From positions 43,542,258-43,606,257 of the forward strand of contig CM042092.1 in the NCBI GenBank assembly GCA_023512835.1: a stretch of DNA of 64,000 bases, written 5' to 3'. The notes beneath the pieces are model-generated. The model worked only from the letters and a program-made list of their open reading frames with translations. It made no database searches and was not told the DNA's origin. The position numbers were made by a program, and so were the translations under genes. Source of the stretch: Taxillus chinensis. Taxonomy: Eukaryota > Streptophyta > Magnoliopsida > Santalales > Loranthaceae. Shown here piece after piece: positions 12,168 to 23,645 of the stretch. Within the stretch, counting starts at the first letter, position 1. Each line of letters starts with the position of its first letter.

Positions 12168-13256
12168 ACGAAGGTTATGAAGTGTTATTCACTAAACACA
12201 CCTGTATTGTGATGGATCCTGTCTCGAAAGAGGTGAAGCTAAGTGTACATAGGCAAGGCAATGTCTATAAATTGGTCTTTGGTAATGCTTAATCTTCTGA
12301 ACCAATTTTCTTTTTGTCCAAAGTTACACCTTAGTTGGTTGTGGTACAAGAGATTTGTTTATTTAAATTTCAAGACTATGTCTAAACTTGCTTCTCCTGA
12401 TTTAGTTGAGGGCTTACCTAAGCATGTGTATGAGAAAGAACACTTATGTAGATTGTCAACTTGGTAAGTAGGTGAAACATTTTTTTCAAGAGTGTGGATA
12501 AAACCTCAATCACACAGCCACTAAAGCTTTTGCATATGGGCCTCTATGATCTTATAAATGTTTCTTCTTTATCTAGCGTAAAATACTTCATTGCGGTAGT
12601 AGATGACTACACCAGATACACATAGGTTATGTTTCTAATGAATAAAACTAAAACATTTGAAAATTTGGTTGAACTCTTTAATTGGATATCTAATATCAAG
12701 AGTCTCTCTATTAAATGCATTAGAAGCGATCATGACAAGAAATTTGAATTCTCTGATATGTTAGAGTTCTGTGCTAAACATGGTAACAAGCACAATTTCT
12801 CAACTCCAAAAAACTCCACAAGAAATGAAGTGGCTGAAAGAAAGAATTGCATTTTAGTTAAAGCTGCTAGAACCATGCTGATAGGAGCTTAGTTCCCAAA
12901 ATCTCTATGGGTCAAGTTGTTTGCCACTGCATGTTATATGCAAAATAGAACTCAAATTAACAAATGAGTCATGAAAACACCTTATGAGTTATGGAAACGA
13001 AAGAGACCAAATATTGATCACCTCAGGATCTTCGGGTGTACTTGCTATATTCAAAACAATGGAAAAGATTACTTGAATAAGTTTGATGCCAAGTCGAGAT
13101 GATGGATATCTAGTTGGATACTCCATGAATAGTAAGGTTTATCGTGCGTTTAATAGAACCAAATCGGTTGAAGAGTCTATTCATGTTTCCTTTGATGAAA
13201 CTAACCATGGCATGCAAAAGGGAGACAAGAATGTTAATGATATGCCAAATACTATA
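12168..13256 (+). pseudogene. Copia pol fragment (GAG-pre-integrase and integrase), family of element C
   Basis: Similar throughout to element C (53700-54780). It contains YEVLFTKHTCIV-like pre-integrase sequence, KFQDYV/FKTMSKLASPDLVEGLPKHVYEKEH, the integrase core (NWISNIKSLSIKCIRSDHD, Asp retained; VAERKN, Glu retained) and DAKS/DGYLVGYSMNSK. It has several stops and frameshifts and no LTR at either edge, so it is a truncated relic. Confidence 0.85.
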
Positions 13257-14768
13257 ATACTTTTAAGTGTGGTGTGGGGAGTGACTTGAGTCACCTATTT
13301 GTCCTTTATATTGTGTGATTGCATGTCTTGTTTTTGTTTAAGTGTTTGGTTTGTTTGTTTTTGTTGTCCTTTATTTTTATTTTGTGTGATTGTTTGAGTT
13401 GCTTGATTGTGTGATTTACATGTGGAGAGGCATGGATACTAGGTATGCAATTTTGGCTTAAATTTTTAATTTTTATGCCACATTAGTATCATGTTGTGAT
13501 AAGGGTGTTGAGGTAATTAAGGTGTGTTATGATTTGGTTTAAGCATGTCTTTACTTCTTGAATGATATCACCATGTTTTTGGAGCTGAAGTTTGAATATT
13601 AGCTGAGTATGACATGCTAGGATAACACTTAGTGACCCTTAGAGTTGAGTGAAAGAAAATCCAAAAAGAAAATGAGAAAAACCTCTTTCTAGCCCTTGAG
13701 TGACATTCATGGTTTATGGGGTAATAGTTTTCTTTGATCTTCTTGACTTTCAACATTGGTTATTTAATGGTAGGAGTTAAGTAAGCATGATGATTACTTA
13801 TTAGTGCTCAGTGCTTGGGGTGTTGCTAGTGATACAAGGTCATTTAAGTCACTTTGACTTCTTATGTATCCTAGTTTCTGTTTTGTTTTGTTGTATATGT
13901 AAAAGGCTGTGATGCACAATGTGAAAAAAGCCCATCACTTAATTGGACAATGGGATGTGAGACATTATTGCATTTTTGTCTCTCCCTACTTAGCAAAATG
14001 GCAAGGGTATGCATTAGAAAAACCAGTCTTATTTATGTGTTATGTAATGAAAGAAAAGGTGAGTTTAAAAAAGAGTGAATAATCCATCAAGGAAGAGCAT
14101 AAAATGCAACCTTGTAAGGTTATTATTTAAAAGAAGTGTTACAAAAAAAAAACAAACAAAGTTTTTAAGAATAAAAGCCATAATGGCTGAGTTGTGTTTA
14201 TTTAGAGTGTTGAGCTCAATTCTTTGGCTCAAGGTGTGTTTTATCAGTCATTAGAATAGAGTGTGAGTTCATTAAGTATAGAATAGAGAGTGTGTTTCCT
14301 TTGATTAGCACAAGAGGGAACTCTCATGTTTGCTTGACAAGAACTTAATCAATAGCCAATGGAAAAGGTTGAGAGGAGTTTATCATCCTTTTTGATAACT
14401 GCTAGGTACTGTTATTGGGCGTGAGACTGAGAGAAAAAAAAGTTTATATTTGAGTAAGGCAGCTTTATCCTTGGTGAGAACTTTAAGGGAAGCTAGGAGC
14501 TATTCTAATGTGGAATGGATGCTGATATCTGAGTTTTCAATAATGATATTGCATGGTTGTTGGACTTGTGGTGTAGGCATGACTGAGCTAACTTATGATT
14601 CATTTTGGTTATTTAAATTCCCATTTCATCATGATAGAGTTTCATGCTTAGGAAACCATGACCCTCTTCGATTTTTATTTTTATTTTCATTCCAAGGTGA
14701 TTTATTTTCTTTTTGCATGCATGTATGTTTTTGCTTGAGGACAAACAATGGTTCAAGTGTGGTATGTT
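13257..14768 (+). repeat. 3' internal region of an LTR element (gypsy Tat/Athila-like?)
   Basis: No intact gene. The end (14735-14768) reads TGCTTGAGGACAAACAATGG followed by TTCAAGTGTGGTATGTT, a block that in many plant gypsy elements directly precedes the 3' LTR. The LTR does follow at 14769. The start, TTTAAGTGTGGTGTGGGG at about 13261, is also of this type. Assignment to a lineage is tentative. Confidence 0.5.
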
Positions 14769-17700
14769 TGATAACGTGCGGTTATGCCGTTATTCTAGTG
14801 TATATTTAGGGTATTAAAGAGCATGACTAGAGCTTAATTTACCCATATTTCATAGATATTTGCTCTAATCCCTTAGGAAGACATTGCTTGTTCTAGATGT
14901 GTGTTTTTGAGTTGTTTTGGCAAGTTTTAGGTGGTTCCTTCTCAAACAAATCAGCTAGATCATCTTGTCTACTAAAGAGGAAGCTTGTGGCAAAATATGA
15001 GCTCAAAAGGAGGCATTTTGAAGGCTACAAGCGACAAGGTTGCAAGAGGCTTCTTTACACACTCTCGTGTTGAGCAAACACGGTTTGATTTATTTGACCA
15101 TGAAGATGACCTTACCAATATCACGTGCAAAAGGGAAAGTTACTCCAAATGATGTCCTTGACATCCCATAAAAATTTCAAGTAGCAAAAGGACAACAAAA
15201 GATTTTGCACGTGATATTGGGATTTGATTTTTTTGACTTGGTAGGAGGCTTCATATGATCTCACATGTAGAACAAAAGTTGCTTCAAATGATGTCATCTA
15301 CCTCTCATAAAAATTTCAGACCAAATGGAGGTGCCCGTGACAATGACCTTTGTCACGGGCAAGAATGTTTTTGCACAGTCACCTTTGTTCTGTTATGCTG
15401 ATGATCTTTTCCTAAAAAACCTAGTCCATATTATGCTTGGTTTGCATTGTATAATGGCTGAAAGGTAAAATTGCTGTTACTTGTCAAAACTATGCCATTT
15501 TGATTAATGATGACAGCTGGCGGCTAGGGCACACATTGCACAGCAGGTTCCTCTATAAATAGGGGCGCAGTAGGCCCTAAAGAGATATCTTGAGAGGAGG
15601 GCACGTTTTTAGAGAGAGAGAGAGAGAAGGCTCACGTTCTTGGTGCTGCCGGCCCTAGGAGTTTGACGGCTGGAGAAGATCCAGAGTTGAAGTTCTGCTG
15701 CTCCTAGTTCTAAGATGATGTTCTTTATTTGTTTATGCTTTGTCAAGAACATGTGTGAGTAGTTTTCTTAATCTAGGGGAGCAATTGATAACGTGCATTT
15801 TATGCCGTTATTCTAGTGTTTATTTAGGATGTTTAAGAGCATGATTAGAGCCTTATTGCTTCATATATCATATATATTTGCTCTAACCCCTAGGAAGATG
15901 CTAGTTGCAAATACATGCGTTTTTAAGCTGTTTTGGCAGATTTTGGACCTCACTTTTGACATAGTAGATGGCCTCAAACAAATTGCGTGCAAGAATAAAA
16001 GTTTCTTAGAATGATGTCCTCTACCTACCACAGAAATTTCAGAGCATTTGGAGCTGAACGTGAATTCACCCATTTCACGTGCAAGCCTATTTTTGCCTCT
16101 CAAGCCTCTACAGGATGCAAGGAAGCTTGGGGTGAAGTTTGAGCTGATTTGGAGGTGCACGTGAATTCACCATATCACGTGCAAATTGGCGTGCAGAGAT
16201 ATTTTTGGACCGATCCAATCGTTTTTCCATGCTGATCATTTGTTCCTGAAGGCCCAAGTCCAAATTGTGGATGGAAGATAGAGTTTTTAATGTTTCGAGT
16301 GTTACTTATCAAAACTACGCCGTTTTGACAAGTGGGCTAGGTTACACACCTCAAAGCCCATCCAAACTCTATAAATAAGAGCTCCACGCCCTCTGCTAGC
16401 CATGCCAAACCCCCCTACACGTTTTAGAGAGAGAGAGAGGCTCCACGACTTGGAGGTGCTCCTTGACCTAGGAGAGCAGCCGGCAGCAGCGGCCGTCGCG
16501 GATTTTGGAGCCTGGATTTGAAGCTTTGTCGTGCGTGTGATCAAGAAGAAGATGTTGAGCTTTTCTCGCTATGGTTTTGCTTGTAATCATGCGTGAGTAG
16601 TCTTATAATCTAGGGGAGCAATGTAGCCCCCTTGTTGCTTTCTTGTGTTTATGAATATTGGGTTTGGATGATTGAAGTTTTGCATGTTTTATGAATCTGT
16701 TCTTAATTCTATCTTTGGATGTACACCTTGGTATTCTTAGCCCTAGTCTGGGGCGGATTGAGATTCATAACTTATTTGTGATTGGTGTGATCATTATCCT
16801 TTTGCAAGTATGATTTATTGGCTTTGCATGTTTGTGTGTTTAGATGACCATTCCGGCATACAACTCTTAAAAGGACCTCAATGACCATTTGTTGTCCTTG
16901 GCTTATGTTTAGCATGTTTTCAATCAGACAACCCTAATACCATGAACCAGTAGAGATAACATAGGGAGGTGAAATTGTGACCCTAGATGCTTTTAATCCT
17001 TGAATCTTAATCCTAAAATCAGTTTACTTTCTTTGTTTATTCAGAAAACCAAATAAAAATTAGATCTTTAGTTTAAAAAAGAAAACTTTTTGCCAAGACA
17101 TTTTATAGAACAATAGTAATTGGGTGTTTTGATTTGAAGACTAGAGAACTAGGTTAATCCCTGTGGGTTCGACCCCTTGCTTGTTGCTATTCTTTTAGTG
17201 CAAACTTAGGGAATTTATTATCTTGAAGAGAGATTTAACGACATTAGCTAGCTCTTTTAGAGAGGCTAAAAAATCTTGTCTGTTCAAAGAATGTAGCCCC
17301 TATCTTCTGCATCGATTCTATGAATATTGGGTTTGTTTTATTGAATTGCATGTTTTATGAATTTGTTCTTTTACTTCTATATCTAGGCTGTATACACCTA
17401 GGTTTCTTAGCCCTAGTCAGGGGCTGACTTTGGATTCATAGCATATTTATGATTAGTGTGACCATTATTTAGTCAGAAATATGATATTTAGGCTCTGTTT
17501 GTTGCTGTCATGATGACCATTCAGGCAAACAATACTTAGAAGGTCTATCAATGACCATTTGCGGAACCTTGGCTCATGTATAGCATGCTATCATTTAAAT
17601 AATCCCAAGAACCTTAAAATCAAGTAGAAACAACGTAGGGAGGTGAAATTGTGATCCTAGATGCTTAATCTTTGAGTTTTAACCTTAAAATCAATTCTCG

Positions 17701-17958
17701 CTATCTTTGATATTTTAGAAAACCACATAAAAATTAGATCTTTAGTTTAAAAAAGAGAACTTTTTGCGAAGACATTTTATAGAACAAGAGTAGTTGGGTG
17801 ATTTGATTTGAAAACTAGAAAACTAGGCTAATCCCTATGGGTTTGACCCCTTACTTTCTGCTATTCTGTTTAGTGCAAAATAAGGGAATTAATTATCTTG
17901 AAGAGAGGTTTAACGACGTTAGCTAACTCTTTTAGGGAGGCTAAAAATCTGTCTATCA
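14769..17958 (+). repeat. Outer LTR (TGATAACG...TATCA family), split by a nested solo LTR
   Basis: Starts TGATAACGTGCGGTTATGCC at 14769, runs to GGGGAGCAAT (15785), is interrupted, resumes at about 17292 (GTAGCCCCTATC) and ends ...GAGGCTAAAAATCTGTCTATCA at 17958; net length about 1.69 kb. U3 has paired CACGTG-type inverted repeats (15115-15215, 15325-15360), the block TCAAAACTATGCCATTTTGA (15484-15503) and a TATA box (TATAAATA, 15554-15561). A GA run follows at 15616-15628. The position after a polypurine-like end marks it as a 3' LTR. Confidence 0.75.
15786..17286 (+). mobile_element. Solo LTR nested in an LTR of the same family
   Basis: A complete 1.5-kb copy: starts TGATAACGTGCATTTTATGC and ends GAGGCTAAAAAATCTTGTCTGTTCA, both equivalent to the outer LTR ends. 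Flanks are GCAAT on the left (15781-15785) and AGAAT on the right (17288-17292), an imperfect 5-bp target duplication. It contains TCAAAACTACGCCGTTTTGA (16309-16328), a TATA box (16368-16378) and a GA run (about 16425-16439). Confidence 0.75.
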
Positions 17959-20900
17959 ACAACCGGGACATTGGAAAGAGGGGTGTAAGCGGAAGTAGTA
18001 CTTTCCTTAGTCGGGTACGATTTGAATTCTCATGTGTTAAGACTTCTTTTTATTGGTGGTATCACGCTCCTTTAAAGATAATGATTGGTTGAGTCTCGTA
18101 CTGGCTTAGGTAAGGATGGGTAAACCTTTTATTGCTAATTCTAGTGATAGTGGGGTATGTTCTCTGGGAGGGCTTTTGAGCCACCATTTTATGTTAAGTA
18201 AAGCTTAGGAGATCATTTGGGTTACCATTTCAAATGAATGTGGTTGGAGACCTGTTAAAAAACAAAAAGTAAAATGAATATATATATATTTATAACACTA
18301 GAAGAATAATAAGTAACTTATAAACATTTGGGTGTTAATTTTATATGTGAGTAGCATTCAACTTCAGCACTGTGAGAATCTAAAGTAATCAAACCTTGTA
18401 GGCTACCTTTTTTGCTAGCTAGTAGAGCTTGAGGCGTGAGGTGATGGCTTGGGGGTAACGTGTGACCCCTCCATGGCAACCTTGAATAATAGAGATATGT
18501 TCTTATGTGGATAGAGGTATGTGTTGGAGTACTACTTGAAAGAGATATTCCTATGGTTACCTTTGCAAGCGTTATGGTTGAGGGTGGAAAACGCAGCTAG
18601 TATAGCCTCGCTCTTAGAGTCCTTGAAGTGTTATCTTGTTGGCTAGAGTGGTCGTTGCAAGTTTTGGTTAGTAACTATATAGGTGTTCGGGTTCTCGGAT
18701 GGTCAAGCGGGGGCCATGTGTCATGTTTGTGGTGTGTGAAAGACCTTGAGTAATGTTCTTAGAATATGTTGTGAAATGGGTATGCATATGTATAAAATGT
18801 GAAGTGTTCGGAGCTCGGCTATCGGTTGTGAGTGGGTTTCAAGGGTCGTGCCCGGTGCATCCAATTGGTAAAAAGAGGTAAGCAAGTGAGATTCGGCAGG
18901 CCTCGTTCAGGCCTTTTACCCACATCTAGAAAACATTTCTCTAGGGGCTAAGGGTGTGCTTTTGCATGGTAGGGCCATTCTCTTGGTCCGTATCTTGTGG
19001 GAAGTAGGCTTAAGTTCTACTTGGTCATGTGTCTTGTGTTTCGTTGCATTGTGTTGTTGTATGTGTTACATAAGTGGTAAAGGTATATAGCGAGTTGCTA
19101 CGTGTGGGTCTTGCGACACATATGCATAGAGAATGATGAGGCGTGGTGTATTGGTATATTAATTGTGGTGTAAGGATGAGGAAGAGTGTTAAAAGTGATG
19201 CTATTTATGTTATTCCTTGTCCTGGTGTTATTAAAGAGTTGGTAAGTTGGGAGAACGGTTGTTTGATTCCCGAGTTGCGTTAGTTGACATTTTTTTTGCT
19301 TGGAAGGGGTATTAGTGCTACTCCTTGGGGAGAGATTTATGTCGGGCGGATGTCACAAAGGTGCATGTTTTAGAGCAATGCTGGTAGGCGGATGACCTAC
19401 ATTTGTGCTCTTGAAAACCTTTCATGTACCGTATCACCCGGTAAGGGAGATGGTTCATGCTATCAAGGTGTTAGTGTGTTTGGGAGCTACGTGAAAGTTC
19501 CGAATCAGGCGTTTGCATGTCTTGTTTCCTGGTGCCTACCCGGAGGAATGGTAGTAATCACATTTAGCCGAGGCTAGAGCCTAAGCATTTCTTGGTCGGT
19601 TTGAGTATTTTGTTGATGTGTTGAGATAGAACGTGACGGTTGGTATAGCGGGTTTAGTGGGCCATGAGGTGGAGTATGTCCTGGAGGCAAAGGATTCCCT
19701 TGTGACCTGTGAGTGGTGACACCGAGGATTCCGTTATTGTCATGTTGCAAGTAGGAGAGTTTTCTAGGGTGGAGAGAACTACATTGTTGGTAACTACCCG
19801 ACGTCAAAGGATTCCTATCGCATGGAATGTCTGTCGACTGAGTAAGGCGTTATCACTTGGGTTGTAACATAAGCCTCAGTTAGTGAAGGCAGTGTGGGAC
19901 CTTGGTGGATCCCTATTTGACCGTCGTCGAGAGGTGTTATTTGTGTGGCGTTCTGGTTCATGGGATTCTTTAGTAGATTCTCAACGTTGGTGACTAGTGT
20001 TAGCCTGATAGTAGATTTTGGTCTTGCCGTGATTGGGTATGGTACTGAATTTGTTGTTTTGAGTTACTCCTTGGACTTCTTTGGGTGTCATGTTGACTGT
20101 GACCGAATGGTGGAGGGCAAACTTCATCCTGATACAGTTGTGTCCTGGATTGTAAGTCATCTTGAGCCCCCATTGGCATTGGTTGGGTTCCACTGTTCCT
20201 TGATTGAGGATATGTACCTCGGATCCCCAAGCATGTATCGCAATAGAGTGAGGTGGTTTTAGCAGTGATGATGGTGCTGCTGTGGTGATCTCCATGTGTG
20301 GAAATGTGATGGTGATTTGCATCATGCTATTATCCTGTCTGTTTGTGTTTTATTGTAACCTCATTGTGTTTACGGTGAGGGTGAGGTCTATATATGAGGT
20401 GTGGCTACGTTGTAAATTGTTGGTGTGGAGTGTTGGTCCCATTGTGACGCCGAGGGCGTCTCCAAAGAACGTACCCCACTATGCGATGCAGTGACTTCTT
20501 GCTCAATCTTATGCAATATCATGAATGGCTGCTTCACCCATAGGCTTATGTGCTTTGGGAGGTTTCCCGACCTCACTGTTATCAGACTTACTCACGTGCA
20601 TTGTTGTCAGTGTGCTCTTTGGCCAAGCTCTAGTTCTTGATCGACTCATAAGTGTTAAGTTCGTGTTGACTAAATGGAGGTACTCATTTGGCAATTTCTA
20701 ACACCGTTTGTGGTAATGATCGCATTGTGTTGCTTTGATCTTCTCCCGATGTTTGCTACTTGGTTTCTATTTTCGGGGACAAAAAGTCCAAAGGTGGGAA
20801 GGTTGTGAGGAAACTCCCTGCAGATGAGTTTATATGGTGTTGGCGAATGGGTAGAGGAACGTTAAACATGTAGTAGTGTTTTGTTTGTGAGTTGTTCCTT

Positions 20901-21120
20901 GTAGTGGTGTTTATGCTGTGAGTTTGTCTGTGACCTATGTGATTTCTTAAACGTGTTGGGGATGGGCATATATGTCTTACACTGTCGTGACATGTGACTA
21001 CTTGTGAAATATGTGTTAGATAAGGAGGAGACATGGGAACGTGAGTCCATGATGCGTGAGTATAACACCCAAAGTTGTTCGAGGACGAACAATCTTGAGG
21101 GTGGGAGGTGGCTGTTGGCC
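17959..21120 (+). pseudogene. Decayed Ty3/gypsy chromovirus sequence
   Basis: No frame longer than about 100 codons. Near the end (21025-21063) the plus strand reads EETWERES-MMRE, a chromodomain-tail signature. GTTCGAGGACGAACAATCTT followed by GAGGGTGGGAGG (21075-21109) is the usual pol end plus polypurine tract of chromoviruses. The rest (17959-21000) is too degraded to assign by eye; membership of the same element is an inference. Confidence 0.45.
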
Positions 21121-21446
21121 AAGGGGTAGTAATGTGTCTTCTTGTATGTGGTTCATGATTTGGTGTATTTGTATTTGTCTTTAGACATGTGTTTATATTT
21201 GAGATATGTTTTTGAGATTGAGACTTGTGTTTGTGATATGTGGATATGTGGCATATGCATTGTGATGCATGTGGTTATGATTATGGTGGTGCCTTGTGAG
21301 TTTGCGGACGTATGTCCTATTATGCTGTGTGCAGTGTATGACCCATTTGGGTGTTGTGGCATGTCGTGTTGTGAATGGGTGACATGTGTAGTTTTCTCTT
21401 GCATGTTGTTTCTTTTTGAGGACGAAAAGTCTTAAGGGGGAGAGGA
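21121..21446 (+). pseudogene. Second gypsy pol terminus and polypurine tract
   Basis: A short relic ending in FLFEDEKS (about 21405-21434), then AAGGGGGAGAGGA (21434-21446), the polypurine tract that primes plus-strand synthesis, followed directly by the LTR start. Upstream pol is missing, so this is the truncated 3' end of an element whose 3' LTR is at 21447-23310. Confidence 0.6.
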
Positions 21447-22116
21447 TGTAATGACCCGTGTTTTAGGATGTGGGGAGTTAGTCACGGATGCCTTTTGAGT
21501 GGCAATTGTTGGGTTTTAGGGAGTTTTCTTCCCACACACTTTAGCTAAAGCACCTTGTATGTTGATGGACAAGCTTGAGGCAAGAGATGAGCCCAAGAGG
21601 GAACCTTTAGGGGGTGCACGTCACAATGCACGTGATATGGGGATATCACGGCAGTGGTGTTTTTGCTTGGGAGGCTTCCAGGATGTTGTTCGAGGCTTGG
21701 GGCAAAATCCTAGTGTATTTGGAGGTGCACGTGATATGGGGATATCACGTGCAAGGAGATTTTTGCTTGCCTGCCTTCTTCAAGATTCAAGGAAGCTTGG
21801 GGTAGAATTTCACATCATTTGAGCCGCACGTGATATGGGGATATGATGTGCATTATGGCGTGCAACCATATTTTTGCACCATTACCTTGGTTTTGTGATT
21901 CTAATAATCTTTTCTTAAAGGGACATGTTGGAATTGTGGGTATTTTGTCTTGTGTGGATGTGGGAAGGTTGTAGCTGTTCCATCAAAACTACGTCGATTT
22001 GATGTTTGGGATTCACTTAATCAAAACTACGTCGTTTTGATTAAGTGGTGCCTATATAAAGAGGTGTAGGTGTCCTTGTTTTAGGTTTAGGGTTTCCTTC
22101 GTTAGCGCCGCGGCGC

Positions 22117-22202
<86 letters not shown>

Positions 22203-23310
22203 GATTCCGATAGCCGCCGTGGTGGTTCGTGGGGGTGGACAACGTCTAGCGTGAAAACAAGAGCAGGAGGACGTTTTCAAGGTAGGGGTTTTGTTCTTCC
22301 TTGGACCTATCCTAGGGTTGTGGACTTATGGTAGGCGATTTGTAATCTGGATATATTATATGTAAATCCATATAGGTGTGATCTCCTATATGGATGTTGG
22401 CCTTGAATGGCGTGTATGTGTTTGATATTATGCCTGTGAGGCCATGCGTGTTATGTGTTTGATATTATGCCTGTGAGGCCACACATGTTATGTGTTTGGT
22501 AATATGCATGTGTGGCTATGTCTATTATGTGTTTGATTTTATGCCCGTGTGGCTGAGTTTGAGAACCCGTGAATGTGCGCATGCCATGTGTGGCAGAAAA
22601 GTAAGTTATGTGTTTTATTGTATGATTGTTATCCTGAGATGCTGTGGGAACTATTTGCCTGAGAGGCGGTTAAACTATTTGCTTAAAAGGCGGTTAAAGA
22701 TTTGCCTGAGAGGCGGTTAAATATTTGCCCGAGAGGCGGTTAAATTATTAGCCTGGAAGGCTGTGGAATTGGTAGCCTGTGAGGCTGTGGAGCCAGCGTC
22801 GCTGGGGCTGTGGTTGCGCCCATTTGAGTGGTGTGCTTTACTTGTATTTACTACTACCATGACACTGCACTAGTACACGTTCTCATGTAGTGGTTAGGTG
22901 CATGGGATGGGTTAGGGAGACTTGATCCCTACTGAGCTATAGTTGCTCACCCCTCTTACTGTGTTCTATTTTTCTCAGGGACCTATAGGCGTTAGGTGGG
23001 AACACCAAGGTGAACAATAGTTCTGTTTGTGCTTTTGATTAATGTCATTTGTATTATTATTTTCGAGAGGCTTTGTACCCCAGTGGGGAGATATTGTAAA
23101 GTGGATTTTATTATAATAAAGGCATGTGGATTTGTAAACGTTTATCCTGTTTTGAATTTAATAAATTTCTGATTTTTGTCTTTCTGAATATCAGCTGTGT
23201 AGTGTATGATGCCCTGTGTGGGAGTATTGTATCCTACCCCCTTCTCCACCGTGTGGGTAAAGGGGGAGTCACGAACCGGTTTCCTCGGGTTCGAAATTCG
23301 GAGCGTGACA
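21447..23310 (+). repeat. Ty3/gypsy 3' LTR, complete, with a composite U3
   Basis: 1.86 kb, from TGTAATGACCCGTGTTTTAG to CGGAGCGTGACA. Parts in order: three CACGTG palindrome blocks (21614-21860), TCAAAACTACGTCGTTTTGA (22021-22040), TATA box (TATATAAA, about 22053-22060), GA microsatellite (22120-22198), GCCTGAGAGGC-type palindrome array (about 22430-22800), GAGCTATAGTTGCTCACCCC block, GTCACGAACCGGTTTCCTCG end block. A conserved polypurine tract abuts its left side. No target duplication is found around it, which agrees with a 3' LTR of a truncated element. Confidence 0.85.
22120..22198. repeat. (AG)n microsatellite in gypsy LTR
   Basis: About 39 uninterrupted AG units just downstream of the LTR TATA box, so within the probable transcript leader. 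The same position is a shorter TC or GA run in the other copies (39699-39739, inverted; 29089-29102). Confidence 0.98.
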
Positions 23311-23645
23311 TATTGTGTAGCATTAAAGATCTTCTCGGAAAATACTTCTGCTTTAATTGCTACGGATAAGGAGCTCAAAATATTGGGACTCGTAAGCATA
23401 TTGAATTTATTCGCGTGATCCCAATTGCATTTAAAGCTTTGTTCATACCTCTGTGTGATCCACGTGTAAGATGATTTGGATATTCAACGGTTCTTTCTTA
23501 TATCTGGACACAGCGAGCTTATGATTTTGAATGCGGAGCTTATTAATTGGAGCAGTGTCGTCTTAATTCGTTGTAAGGTTCCTTACTCCGTGTTAATGAA
23601 GCTCGGATCTTTACTCCATGTAAGGTGGAGTAGGAAAGCAAGCTG
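23311..23645 (-). repeat. Inverted fragment of the A/B/D copia LTR
   Basis: Reverse complement of the LTR middle. The plus strand has GTGATCCACGTGTAAGATGA (complement of the LTR's TCTTACACGTGGATCA) and CTTACTCCGTGTTAATGAAG, complement of the CGGAGTAAGG array plus GATCCGAGCTT block. It is cut on the left by the gypsy LTR and on the right by element E. Confidence 0.7.

Noticed and set aside
19945..20262. 105-codon frame in the 18-21 kb stretch
   Set aside because: Overlapping frames on both strands of similar length and no domain; treated as part of decayed gypsy DNA.
21142..21435. 97-codon Cys- and Met-rich plus-strand frame
   Set aside because: It lies in a decayed gypsy 3' end. Only its last residues (FLFEDEKS) match a known pattern; the rest is biased GT-rich sequence.
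22041..22280. Minus-strand frame with a long Leu/Ser repeat
   Set aside because: It is a translation of the AG microsatellite in an LTR.
21447..23310. Solo-LTR interpretation
   Set aside because: A polypurine tract and pol terminus abut the left side and no target duplication is seen, so it is a 3' LTR of a truncated element.
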